Of a stretch of 64,000 bases of DNA, positions 27,426 through 35,711 are shown in pieces. How positions within the stretch are numbered: position 1 is the stretch's first letter; each line of letters begins with the position of its first letter. Location of the stretch: the NCBI GenBank assembly GCA_016178705.1, contig JACOST010000027.1, forward strand, positions 1 through 64,000, written 5' to 3'. The translations under genes were made by a program, and so were the position numbers. This DNA comes from Deltaproteobacteria bacterium. Lineage in GTDB: Bacteria; Desulfobacterota; Binatia; HRBIN30; JACQVA1. The notes beneath the pieces were generated by a model. It saw nothing but the letters and a program-made list of their open reading frames with translations, searched no databases and was not told the origin of the DNA.

Positions 27426-28382
27426 ATGGTTGCAGTGCAGATCATCCCACCCGGCCAACTGGTCTACGGCCTTCAGCTTCCGGTGACGGCGCAGAGCACC
27501 GTCTTCGCCGCGCCGTGGGAGGCCACTGCCGGCACGGCGGAAATCCTCCGCGTGGCGCAGGCGTGCGACCGCAGCGGTTTTTTCTACGTGGCGGTGTGCG
27601 ATCACATCGGTGTGCCACGCGATGCGGCGAAGGCGATGTCCACCGTGTGGTACGACACCATCGCCACGCTCGGCTTCCTCGCTGCATCGACGCAGCGCGT
27701 GCGACTGTTGTCGTACGTGTACATCGCCCCGTATCGCCATCCGCTAGCGACAGCGAAGGCGTTCGCGACGCTCGATGCTCTCTCGGGCGGGCGTGTGATC
27801 CTCGGCGTCGGAGCCGGTCACCTGCAAGGCGAGTTCGAAACCCTCGGCGTCGACTTCAGCCGTCGCGGCAAGTTGCTCGACGAAGCGATCGATCTCATCG
27901 CCGCCGCGTTTACCGACGAGTATCCGGACCACGACGGATCGATCTGGAAGGTACACGGCATCGGCCAACGCCCGCGACCGGTGCAGCCGCCGCGTCCGCC
28001 GATCTGGGTTGGTGGCTCGACGAAGGGCGCGCTCAAGCGCGCGGCCGAACGCGCCGATGGCTGGCTGCCGCAAGGTGTCCCCGAGATGGGCATGGAGCAA
28101 GCGATTGCGTACGTCCGTACGCAGCGCGCGAAGGTGCGTGGTGACGCGCCGATCGAGATCGGCATGAACAGCCCGTGGCTTTATATCGGCACGCCGTCGT
28201 TCGATGTCGGGGCCAACGCACTCACGGGTTCAGGAGAAGCGATCGGCGTCGAGCTGCGCAAACGCAAAGCGCTCGGCGTCAGTCACATGGGCGTGCGCTT
28301 CCGCAGCCGTTCGTGCGACGAGTTGGTGGAGCAAATCGAGAAATTTGGTGAGGAGGTCGCCCCGCATCTGAACGCCGGATGA
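27426..28382 (+). CDS. luciferase-like oxidoreductase, probably F420-dependent
   Basis: 318 residues. IAPYRHPLATAKAFATLDALSGGRVILGVGAG (described in part) and the loop PPIWVGGSTKGALKRAAERADGW (in part) are the signatures of LLM-class F420-dependent oxidoreductases. DHIGVPRDAAKAM precedes the active pocket. The barrel is shorter than in the preceding gene and lacks its HHF motif, so the two differ in cofactor or substrate rather than being recent duplicates. It lies 24 bases after that gene. The pairing suggests consecutive oxidation steps on one hydrophobic compound. Confidence 0.8.
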   Translation: MVAVQIIPPGQLVYGLQLPVTAQSTVFAAPWEATAGTAEILRVAQACDRSGFFYVAVCDHIGVPRDAAKAMSTVWYDTIATLGFLAASTQRVRLLSYVYIAPYRHPLATAKAFATLDALSGGRVILGVGAGHLQGEFETLGVDFSRRGKLLDEAIDLIAAAFTDEYPDHDGSIWKVHGIGQRPRPVQPPRPPIWVGGSTKGALKRAAERADGWLPQGVPEMGMEQAIAYVRTQRAKVRGDAPIEIGMNSPWLYIGTPSFDVGANALTGSGEAIGVELRKRKALGVSHMGVRFRSRSCDELVEQIEKFGEEVAPHLNAG

Positions 28383-28426
28383 GGTCGCCGGGGGCTGCCA
28401 ATCGCAGTCATTTCTTCTGAAGCGGT

Positions 28427-28450
28427 GGGGACAGGCCTCCGTGCCTGTCC
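28427..28450. repeat. GGGGACAGGC hairpin
   Basis: GGACAGGC and GCCTGTCC are separated by a few bases in the 217-base gap after the operon. The gap also holds a GCGCG-rich palindrome near 28550. Either may terminate the two converging transcripts. Confidence 0.5.
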
Positions 28451-28599
28451 GGCGGGCCGCATGGTTCGCCGCATCCTGTGAGCAGATCGCATCGGGAAGC
28501 GAAGCGTCGGCGATCTCCACACACGCGAGGTGAACGCCCGGCGATCAGCCGCGCGCGTCTTTCCGCGCGGCGGCCTGGATCGCTCTGTTCGGCCCCGGT

Positions 28600-29358
28600 C
28601 TACGAGGACCGAACGACACGATCTACCTCATACATGATCAGCAGCGTGTGAAAAACCGAAAGACGAGCGTGATCCCAGGTCAACGGCTCAGTCTCCTTCC
28701 CTCCGTGCTCCTGACGCTGCACAACTTCATTTGTCGCACGCCAATACCCGATCAGCGACTCAAGAAGAACTCGGTCTGTCTTGCTGCTTGCGGTCGCATC
28801 GAAGACCGCAAGAACGCGGTTGATCGTCTTCGTTCGTTCAGGGTGAGCGCTTTCGAGTCCCATCTGACGTACGAGAACACCCGCAAACTCCTGCATCGCC
28901 TCTCTGCAAAGATGTCCGATGGTTGTGAGGTTCCGCTCCGAATCGTCGCCCCACAGCTTCATCTCTGCGCACTGCCACTTCTCATAGGCGTCAGGGTAGG
29001 TCGATCGAAACTGCTCTGTGTTGAGGTAACTCCGCACCAGATTTTCCGTACGCTGGATGGGTTCGCCTTGTGCCAACTTGATCTCTTCGTAGAAACGCAG
29101 TCCCGCCGGGCAGAGAACAAACATCTCCCTCTCACAGAACCTAATCAACCCTTCCCCAGCGAGAACCTCAAGGTCGGCGGGTAGCGCAGCCATATCGTGT
29201 CCGCCCGTTTCATGTCCTTCATTCCATACCCAGAGGTTGAATGCGTTGACATCCGTACGCACTACAAAACGGCCCCGACGTGACGGCGCAAGCGATCGGT
29301 GCGCCTCCACAAGTTGAGCTAGCAGTTCGAATTGCGTTGGTTCCAGAGAAGAGTTCAT
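28600..29358 (-). CDS. hypothetical protein in a putative conflict cluster
   Basis: 252 residues, not recognised. The N-terminal third (FELLAQLVEAHRSLAP, LPADLEVLAGEGLIRFCE) looks like a winged-helix domain. The rest is helical (HLCREAMQEFAGVLVRQMGL, LIGYWRATNEVVQRQEHG). No signal peptide or membrane segment. Slightly lower GC than the flanking housekeeping genes. It is the last of three minus-strand genes and starts 138 bases after the CBS-HEPN-like gene, so co-transcription is possible but not certain. Confidence 0.55.
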   Translation of the reverse strand: MNSSLEPTQFELLAQLVEAHRSLAPSRRGRFVVRTDVNAFNLWVWNEGHETGGHDMAALPADLEVLAGEGLIRFCEREMFVLCPAGLRFYEEIKLAQGEPIQRTENLVRSYLNTEQFRSTYPDAYEKWQCAEMKLWGDDSERNLTTIGHLCREAMQEFAGVLVRQMGLESAHPERTKTINRVLAVFDATASSKTDRVLLESLIGYWRATNEVVQRQEHGGKETEPLTWDHARLSVFHTLLIMYEVDRVVRSS

Positions 29359-29496
29359 TTGAGCACTAGAGTCACGCGGCTTTCCCCGCCCAACCCGCCC
29401 GTTCTGCTGCGGCGCATTCCAAGTTGCCGCCAGCGAGCGCAGCGAGCGCGGCGGCTTCCGAATTGCGCCGTCTGCAGCAACGCGAGGTTGGAGACA

Positions 29497-30480
29497 TCAC
29501 AGCGCACCAAGCGCCCGAAGACGTCGCAGATACTTTGCAAACCCTCGCAAGAACTCCATGTCCGACGGCTCCAATCCATCGGGAGTGAAGTGCATGACGT
29601 CGTTCCGGAGCTCACGTACACGATCGAGGCTCGAACAAAACTCTGCTCGGTCGATCGCCAAGGATAGTTTCTTCCACCGGGTGTCGTCTTGAACGAGGCG
29701 GACGTACTCGCCCAAGGTCAGATCGGCTATGCCGTTGATCGCCCGTTCGTCGCCTGGCGCCCGTGCCTGCTCGAGTTCCTTCGCGGAAAACTTCCCGTGA
29801 AGAACGTGCCGGACGCCTCGCTCAATCTCCCCAACAAGTAGGAACGGTTCAGCGAGCAAGCGGAATTGATCGCCCAGATCCGCAGCCGTGACGATTCCAC
29901 AAATGCTCTTGTCCAGTGCTTGAACTAGAACACAGTCTTCGGCGGCGACAACTTCGATTGCCTCAAATAGTGAAGTGTTGAAGGGAAGTAGGCGTGCCAT
30001 GTCCATGCAGTCCTTAACGAGCACGCATTGACGTCCGAGAGCCAAGCGACTTCCAATGGACTTCCAACTGATCAGTCCCTTTACGTCCCGGGTGCCCGTC
30101 ATCACTGGAAGTTGCGAAAAATCATGCGCCAACATTTGCGATACCGCCTTCTGCAGCGTTACGTCGGGCGCAACGACCACTGGCGCTCGATTTGCGGCTT
30201 CCAGTTGAAAGAGACGAACGGTGGGATCTGCCACATCATCACCGGCATCGTTCGGCGCCTTGATGAAGTTGACTTGACCATAGTAGTACGCGTACTCAAA
30301 GTCCGGTTGTGTCGCAACCTTGTGCCGCGCTAGGACGGATCGAATCCAGCTGACATGTCTCCACCCGCGTCGCTCAACCCCAAACCAACGCAGGAAGGCG
30401 CGGACAGATTCGCCCTGAGGGTTGACTCCATTCTTGAGCTGATCCGAGATCGCGGACAGTCTCTCGTCATATTCGGCCAT
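29497..30480 (-). CDS. CBS-pair protein with C-terminal HEPN-like domain
   Basis: 327 residues. The N-terminal 75 residues are a helical module (SVRAFLRWFGVERRG). Residues 98-225 form a CBS pair (RAPVVVAPDVTLQKAVSQML; DFSQLPVM; KGLISWKSIG; CVLVQALDKSICGIVTAADLG), which would bind an adenine nucleotide. The C-terminus has LDRVRELRNDVMHFTPDGLE, where R292 and H297 form the R-x4-H of HEPN ribonucleases. A nucleotide-sensing RNase is a reasonable inference. AAGGAG lies close before this ATG; a GTG 14 codons upstream is the alternative start. Confidence 0.65.
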   Translation of the reverse strand: MAEYDERLSAISDQLKNGVNPQGESVRAFLRWFGVERRGWRHVSWIRSVLARHKVATQPDFEYAYYYGQVNFIKAPNDAGDDVADPTVRLFQLEAANRAPVVVAPDVTLQKAVSQMLAHDFSQLPVMTGTRDVKGLISWKSIGSRLALGRQCVLVKDCMDMARLLPFNTSLFEAIEVVAAEDCVLVQALDKSICGIVTAADLGDQFRLLAEPFLLVGEIERGVRHVLHGKFSAKELEQARAPGDERAINGIADLTLGEYVRLVQDDTRWKKLSLAIDRAEFCSSLDRVRELRNDVMHFTPDGLEPSDMEFLRGFAKYLRRLRALGAL

Positions 30481-30552
30481 AGTCTCCTTGGTGATGTTTA
30501 GCGTCGTGGCGATCAGCCGCACCTTCCTTCGGCGTCGGTCTCGATAGGCGTG

Positions 30553-31008
30553 TTAGGGAGCCTTGCTCACACGAATCCATTGGCCTGAGTCTTCCAGCCG
30601 CTGGCGCGATTCGACACCTGACCCGGCGGAGACTACTGTCTCGATGCTTTTCGAAACCTGTTCAATAAGGACATCCTGATCCGTTTGGCCATCGATCGTA
30701 ACTTGCGAAAAACGACCAGACGCGTCTTTGAACTGCACGACGAGTCGCTGGCAGCCTTCAGGCTCCTCGGGTGATCTTGCGAAGCGCTGATAAACCTTCC
30801 GGAGGGCCTCAGCGATCGTGACTGCCGATGCGACCGACGAAAGCACCAACAGCCAGGTGCCTGCGTCGGCGTAAATGCCGGGCGCCGCTCGCCTGACGTA
30901 CCCGAGCGAACCCGCAATCTCGGCTTCGAGGAGCTGGACAAGCTGTCGGCTGTCTTCGCCCGAAGTTTTTCGCGTGATGGCTCCGGTCAGTGTCAGTTCG
31001 GAGTTCAT
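30553..31008 (-). CDS. EACC1-like protein (effector-associated component)
   Basis: 151 residues, preceded by GGGAGG. Layout matches effector-associated constant component 1: a polar start with a short helix (RQLVQLLEAEIAGSLGYVRR), a glycine-alanine-rich hydrophobic helix (AGTWLLVLSSVASAVTIAEA), then two strands RLVVQFKDASGRFSQVTIDG and a final helix (DVLIEQVSKSIETV). EACC1 genes precede caspase-like, trypsin-like or other effectors in bacterial conflict systems. Here the following gene is a CBS-HEPN-like protein. The match is by pattern only. The frame is open 70 codons upstream, but without coding character. Confidence 0.5.
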   Translation of the reverse strand: MNSELTLTGAITRKTSGEDSRQLVQLLEAEIAGSLGYVRRAAPGIYADAGTWLLVLSSVASAVTIAEALRKVYQRFARSPEEPEGCQRLVVQFKDASGRFSQVTIDGQTDQDVLIEQVSKSIETVVSAGSGVESRQRLEDSGQWIRVSKAP

Positions 31009-31308
31009 TGGCCTCCCTAACAACAATTGGCCCGCGAGCCCGGGGGGTGACTGATCACGCGAGCTTCGCGGGTCATCCAATTCACCTTCCGGGCGTCTGT
31101 TACTCGATATCGTTTGCGCCGTCCAGTTCTCTCGGCCCAATGTGGGGGCGCGTCGGACCGTAACACCCCGCCAGGCTCGCGGCGGAACAGTGCGGGATGC
31201 CCAGAACGACACCCACAAGATTCAAACTGCCCGACTACCTGTCTGTGTGCCTCGTGGCTTGCAGTTCGCCGCGCGGAGTGGTGAAAGCCGTCGCTCAGGA
31301 GTGCTCGC
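31009..31308. other. divergent intergenic region, no gene seen
   Basis: About 300 bases between the minus-strand cluster and the plus-strand SDR. It should hold promoters for both, but no clear -35/-10 pair stands out. GCGAGC...CTTCGCGGG forms a weak hairpin near 31065. Confidence 0.4.
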
Positions 31309-32088
31309 ATGCTACTCGAAGATCGTGTTGCTATCGTCTCTGGTATCGGCCCTGGTATGGGGCGTGACATTTCGCTCGCCTTCGCGCGCGAAGGTGCGCA
31401 CGTTGTGCTCGCAGCGCGCTCGAAAGACGCGCTCGACTCTGTGGCAGCAGATGTGCGCGCGCTCGGCCGGCGTGCGCTCGGCGTCGCGACCGACATCGCG
31501 AAGGCTGACGACTGCAAGCGCTTGGTCGATGCCGCGCATGCTGAGTTCGGTCGCATCGACGTTCTCGTGAACAACGCGTTCAAGGGCGGCGTCGAGCCGG
31601 AAATCGAGAACGTCGGTATGGACCACTGGCGTCAGATCTTCGATGTGAACGTGTTCGGATCGATGCAGCTATCGCAGCTCGTGATCCCGCACATGAAGGC
31701 GCAAGGCGGCGGCTCGATCGTGTTCATCAACTCGATGTCGACGCGGATCATCGAGCCACGCATGGGCGGATACACGGCGTCAAAGGGCGCGCTCATGGCC
31801 GCGGCACAAACGCTCGCCAAGGAAATCGGCAAGTACAAGATTCGCGTGAACTCGGTCGTGCCGGGCTACATCTGGAGCGACAAGCTCGCGGGGTATTTTC
31901 GCATGCTGGCCGAGCAGCAGAACACCACGTACGAAGCCGTGCATGCCGACATCTCCAGTCGCTCGGCGTTGCATCACATCCCGACGTCCGAAGAAATCGC
32001 CGACGCCGTCGTCTTCTTCGCCTCCGATCTCTCGCGGGCGATCACCGGCCAGGCGCTCGATGTTAACGGCGGCCACTTTTTTCACTAG
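31309..32088 (+). CDS. short-chain dehydrogenase/reductase
   Basis: 259 residues. The cofactor loop is VSGIGPGMGRD, ATDIAKADDC follows strand 3, and NNA lies in IDVLVNNAFKGG. The serine is in VFINSMSTR and the catalytic pair is YTASK. The closing GQALDVNGGHFFH is typical of SDRs with FabG-like function. The altered glycine loop (GIGPGMG) is common in SDRs acting on steroids or terpenoids. CAGGAG precedes the ATG. Not closely related to the SDR at 24602. Confidence 0.9.
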   Translation: MLLEDRVAIVSGIGPGMGRDISLAFAREGAHVVLAARSKDALDSVAADVRALGRRALGVATDIAKADDCKRLVDAAHAEFGRIDVLVNNAFKGGVEPEIENVGMDHWRQIFDVNVFGSMQLSQLVIPHMKAQGGGSIVFINSMSTRIIEPRMGGYTASKGALMAAAQTLAKEIGKYKIRVNSVVPGYIWSDKLAGYFRMLAEQQNTTYEAVHADISSRSALHHIPTSEEIADAVVFFASDLSRAITGQALDVNGGHFFH

Positions 32089-32115
32089 CCGGCGACTGGA
32101 ACCCCCCACCCAGTG

Positions 32116-32192
32116 CTTCGAGAGCCTCAGCATGAGCGGTACCCCTTCCTTGAATCCATTGCATTGTTCCGCTCACCCTGAGGCTCTCGAAG
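32116..32192. repeat. inverted repeat of the CTTCGAGAGCCTCAG family
   Basis: Perfect 15-bp arms (CTTCGAGAGCCTCAG and its complement), extended by GAGCGG/CCGCTC, enclose a 29-base loop. It can act as a terminator after the SDR. The right arm resembles CCTGAGCTTGTCGAAGG in the repeat near 13600. Confidence 0.75.
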
Positions 32193-32232
32193 GGTGCCCT
32201 TCGAGTTTCGCAGCAACCCGCTAGGTCGTTCG

Positions 32233-32955
32233 ATGCGATCGCTGCCACCGGTCATTCTGCTCGACCTCGACGATACGATCCTGCGCTACTCGGCGGTAGC
32301 CGATGAGTGCTGGGAGCACGTGTGCGCGCGCTTCGCCGCGCGTCTCGGCGACGTGAGCAAGGACGACTTGATGGCGGCGATCGCGCGCTACGCGAGCTGG
32401 TACTGGTCCGATCGGGAGCGCCACCGAACCGGGCGCTTGGATATGCAGCGCGCGCGGCGCGACATCGTCCGTGCCGCGTTCGCACAGCTTCGCCTCGAAG
32501 GCCTGTCGGTCGCCGACGAGCTGGCAGACCGGTTCACGACGCTGCGCGAAGATTGGGTGCGGCCGTTCGACGGCGCGCGAGAAGCGCTGGCGGCGTTTCG
32601 CGATCGTGGGGCGCGCCTCGGCCTGCTCACCAACGGCAGCGCCCAGTTTCAGCGCCGCAAGATCGAGCGCTTCGATCTCGCCCGCTTCTTCGACGTGATC
32701 CTCATCGAGGGTGAGCTGGGATTCGGGAAGCCGGATCACCGCGTGTTTCATCGTGCCCTGACCGCGCTCCAGGCAACGCCAAGCGAGACATGGATGATCG
32801 GTGACAACCTCGAGTGGGACATCGCGCCGGCGCAGCACCTCGGGATTGTCGATGTCTGGGTCGATCACGCGGGCACGGGCCTGCCACCCGATAGTTCGAT
32901 CACGCCCACACACACTGTCGCCGCACTGGCGGCTCTCATCGACGCATTCCCGTGA
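32233..32955 (+). CDS. HAD-family hydrolase
   Basis: 240 residues. Motif I is ILLDLDDTILRY (nucleophile Asp), motif II LGLLTNGS, motif III a Lys in GFGKPDHRVF and motif IV MIGDNLEWDI. The helical cap between motifs I and II matches the YjjG/pyrimidine-nucleotidase and haloacid-dehalogenase subgroup. Usually a phosphatase of small phosphorylated metabolites. An ATG 13 codons upstream falls inside the repeat, so MRSLPPVILLDL is chosen. Confidence 0.85.
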   Translation: MRSLPPVILLDLDDTILRYSAVADECWEHVCARFAARLGDVSKDDLMAAIARYASWYWSDRERHRTGRLDMQRARRDIVRAAFAQLRLEGLSVADELADRFTTLREDWVRPFDGAREALAAFRDRGARLGLLTNGSAQFQRRKIERFDLARFFDVILIEGELGFGKPDHRVFHRALTALQATPSETWMIGDNLEWDIAPAQHLGIVDVWVDHAGTGLPPDSSITPTHTVAALAALIDAFP

Positions 32956-33017
32956 AGGTTGGTTGAATTGTCCGACGATGTCCCATAATTGAACCTGGTG
33001 GGCATCGATGGGGGCAA

Positions 33018-33731
33018 ATGCAACTGAATGTCCGTGACGTGTCGGATCTCTTCAAGGTTTCGGAGAAGACCGTCTATCGCTGGATCAATCAAGGGATCTT
33101 GCCCGCCTACCGCGTGAACGATCAGTACCGCTTCAACCGTGCCGAGTTGTTGGAGTGGGCGACGTCCCGCAAGATGAATGTCTCAGCCGAGCTGTTCGAT
33201 GAGCCGGAGAGCGATGCGACGCCCGTTCCTGGACTCGTCGAAGCACTGCAGGCAGGCGGGATTTTCTACCGCGTCGGCGGCATCGACAAGGAGTCGGCGC
33301 TGCGCGGCCTGGTCGAGCACATGCGGTTGCCCGACGAGGTGGATCGCGAGTTCGTCTGGCGCGTGTTGCTGGCGCGGGAGCGCCTGCAGTCGACCGGTCT
33401 CGGCGAGGGCATCGCCATTCCCCATGTGCGCAACCCGATCGTGTTGCACGTATCCCGCCCGACAATCACGCTGTGCTTCTTGGAGCGTCCGGTCGAGTTC
33501 GAGGCTTTGGACGGCAAGCCTGTTTTCGCGCTGTTCTCATTGGTCTGTCCAACCGTGCGCGCGCATCTGCGCCTACTGTCGCGCTTGGCCTTTGCGCTCA
33601 ACGACTCCGGATTCAAAACGGCCGTCCTTCGCCAGGGCTCGCGGGACGAGATCCTTAACGAGGCTCGTCGGGTCGAGGCGACGGTTTCATCCAGCGCAGC
33701 GAACGGCGGCAAGTCTACCAAGCGGGAATAG
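33018..33731 (+). CDS. helix-turn-helix/PTS-EIIA regulator heading the Ehr operon
   Basis: 237 residues. Residues 1-50 are an excisionase/MerR-type winged helix (VRDVSDLFKVSEKTVYRWIN...GILPAYRVNDQYRF). Residues 68-215 are a PTS fructose/nitrogen-type EIIA domain; GEGIAIPHVRNP carries the phosphorylatable His136. No other PTS protein lies in the window. The stop codon abuts the start of the HyfB-like gene without a gap, so it belongs to that operon. It could couple operon expression to the cell's phosphoenolpyruvate or nitrogen-PTS state. Confidence 0.8.
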   Translation: MQLNVRDVSDLFKVSEKTVYRWINQGILPAYRVNDQYRFNRAELLEWATSRKMNVSAELFDEPESDATPVPGLVEALQAGGIFYRVGGIDKESALRGLVEHMRLPDEVDREFVWRVLLARERLQSTGLGEGIAIPHVRNPIVLHVSRPTITLCFLERPVEFEALDGKPVFALFSLVCPTVRAHLRLLSRLAFALNDSGFKTAVLRQGSRDEILNEARRVEATVSSSAANGGKSTKRE

Positions 33732-35708
33732 ATGCTCCTCCTGCTTGGCGCGACAGTTGTCCTAGTCGCCAGTGGCGCTGTTGCGCTCCTGACCCAGCGG
33801 TCGCCGTGGCGATGCAACGTCATCGGCGCGAGTGGTGCTGTCGCCGGATGTCTGCTTGGTTTGCTACCGGCCTCGCGCGTATTGCTCGGCGCTTCTAGCT
33901 CTTCGCTGCGGCTATCCTGGGAAGTTCCCGGTGGGGCGTTCTTCGTCCAGTTGGACGCGCTGTCGGCGTTCTTTCTCATCCCGATCCTTGGGTTGTCGGC
34001 TCTCGCCGCCGTGTACGGCAGTGAGTATCTGTGGGCCTACCAGCAAAAGAAGTGGCTGGGGCCGCCGTGGTTTTTTTTCAATCTTCTGGTGGCCAGCATG
34101 GTGCTGGTTGTCATCGCTCACAACGGAGTGCTCTTTCTGGTGGCTTGGGAGGTGATGGCACTCGCCTCGTTCTTTCTGGTGACTTTCGACGACGAAGCCG
34201 AAGAAGTCCGCGCTGCGGGCTGGACCTATCTGGTCGCGACGCATCAGGGCACCGCCTTCTTGCTCGCCTTCTTCGTGTTGGCGGGGCGGGCAAGCGGCTC
34301 GCTTGATTTTGATCGCTTGAGCGCCACGCCCGCCGAGGCGAGTATTCTGTTTCTTCTAGCGGTAGTCGGCTTCGGTACCAAGGCGGGCTTCGTGCCGTTC
34401 CACGTCTGGCTACCGGAGGCGCATCCGGCTGCGCCGAGTCACGTGTCCGCGGTGATGTCCGGCGTGATGATCAAGACCGGCATCTACGGCTTGATGCGCA
34501 TGCTCACGATCCTCGGTCCGCCACCGGTGTGGTGGGGATGGGTGCTCTGCGGGATCGGATTGTCGTCGGGGATCTTCGGAGTGCTCTTCGCGCTGGCACA
34601 GAACGACCTCAAGCGTCTGCTCGCGTACTCGAGTGTGGAGAACGTCGGCGTCATCGCACTCGGTCTCGGTGTTGGTGTCTTGGGACTCAGCAGCGGCGAT
34701 CCGACGCTGACCGTGCTGGGATTCGCCGGCGCTCTTTTGCACGTCGCGAACCACGCCGCCTTCAAAGGGTTGCTGTTCCTCGGTGCGGGGGCCGTCGCGC
34801 ATGCGACCGGTACGCGCGAGATCAACCGCCTCGGTGGCCTGCTGAAGCGGATGCCGTGGAGCGGCGCCGCGTTCTTAACTGGCGCAGTGGCTATCTGCGG
34901 TTTGCCACCGCTCAACGGTTTCGTGAGCGAGTGGTTGATCTACCTGGGAGCCTTTCACGGGGCGATCTCACCGGGTCGGACGCCCGCCCTTCCCGTTCTC
35001 GCTGTCATTGGCGGACTGGCGCTGATTGGGGGACTGGCTGCCGCGTGCTTCACCAAGGCGTTTGGGATCGTCTTCTTGGGCACGGCACGAACTGATCTGC
35101 CAGCGCGTGCGCACGAGCCGGGGCTTGCGATGCGAGTGCCGATGATGACGTTGGCGGCAGGCTGCGCGCTGGGCGGGTGCTTGGCGCCGTGGGTCGTTGG
35201 TGCGCTGGCGCCCGTGATCCAGAGCGCGACGGGTTTGTCCGCCGCGAGTGTGCGGGGTCCGCTGGTGGCGGCTACGACCCCGCTTCAATCCGTCGTAGTG
35301 GTCAGCCTCGGGCTGGTCGCCCTAGTCGCGCTGCTCACCGGCGTGCGGCGCTGGCTACTCTCGGATCGCCGCGTGGATGAAGGTCCGACGTGGGATTGCG
35401 GATACGCGCAGCCGTCAGCGCGCATGCAGTACACCGCTTCGTCCTTCGCCCAACCGTTGACGGATCTGTTTGATCTGTTGCTGCAGACACAGCGACGCGT
35501 TGAGACCCCCGCAGGCCTCTTCCCACGCGACGCGTCGCTGATCACAGAGACGCCCGACGTCTGCACCGAGCGTCTGTACCAACCTGTCTTCGCGGGCATT
35601 GGTCGCGGTCTTTCGTCGCTGCGCTGGCTGCAACACGGGCGAGTGCATCTGTACGTGCTCTATATCGCGCTGACCTTATTGGTTCTGCTGATCTGGAAGC
35701 TTGGATAG
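33732..35708 (+). CDS. HyfB-like antiporter subunit (NuoL/MrpA family) of Ehr complex
   Basis: 658 residues, about 15-16 membrane segments. The conserved channel acids and lysines of antiporter-like subunits are present: Glu in VAWEVMALASF, Lys in GFGTKAGFVPFHVWLPEAHPA (in part) and NDLKRLLAYSS. The C-terminal EGPTWDCGYAQPSARMQYTA is the hallmark of hydrogenase-4 subunit B proteins and absent from NuoL. It pumps protons or sodium in the membrane arm. The operon continues with HyfC-like after three bases. Confidence 0.85.
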   Translation: MLLLLGATVVLVASGAVALLTQRSPWRCNVIGASGAVAGCLLGLLPASRVLLGASSSSLRLSWEVPGGAFFVQLDALSAFFLIPILGLSALAAVYGSEYLWAYQQKKWLGPPWFFFNLLVASMVLVVIAHNGVLFLVAWEVMALASFFLVTFDDEAEEVRAAGWTYLVATHQGTAFLLAFFVLAGRASGSLDFDRLSATPAEASILFLLAVVGFGTKAGFVPFHVWLPEAHPAAPSHVSAVMSGVMIKTGIYGLMRMLTILGPPPVWWGWVLCGIGLSSGIFGVLFALAQNDLKRLLAYSSVENVGVIALGLGVGVLGLSSGDPTLTVLGFAGALLHVANHAAFKGLLFLGAGAVAHATGTREINRLGGLLKRMPWSGAAFLTGAVAICGLPPLNGFVSEWLIYLGAFHGAISPGRTPALPVLAVIGGLALIGGLAAACFTKAFGIVFLGTARTDLPARAHEPGLAMRVPMMTLAAGCALGGCLAPWVVGALAPVIQSATGLSAASVRGPLVAATTPLQSVVVVSLGLVALVALLTGVRRWLLSDRRVDEGPTWDCGYAQPSARMQYTASSFAQPLTDLFDLLLQTQRRVETPAGLFPRDASLITETPDVCTERLYQPVFAGIGRGLSSLRWLQHGRVHLYVLYIALTLLVLLIWKLG

Positions 35709-35711
35709 TCG

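Noticed and set aside
24602-28382. Mercury-resistance operon suggested by the MerB-like gene
   Set aside because: No merR, merT, merP or merA; the flanking genes are SDR and luciferase-like oxidoreductases, and the catalytic Asp is Glu.
31009-31308. CTAACAA and GTTAG words near 31015, 30550 and 60597 considered as integron attC sites
   Set aside because: The required RYYYAAC/GTTRRRY pairs are not met at suitable spacing, and no integrase gene is present.
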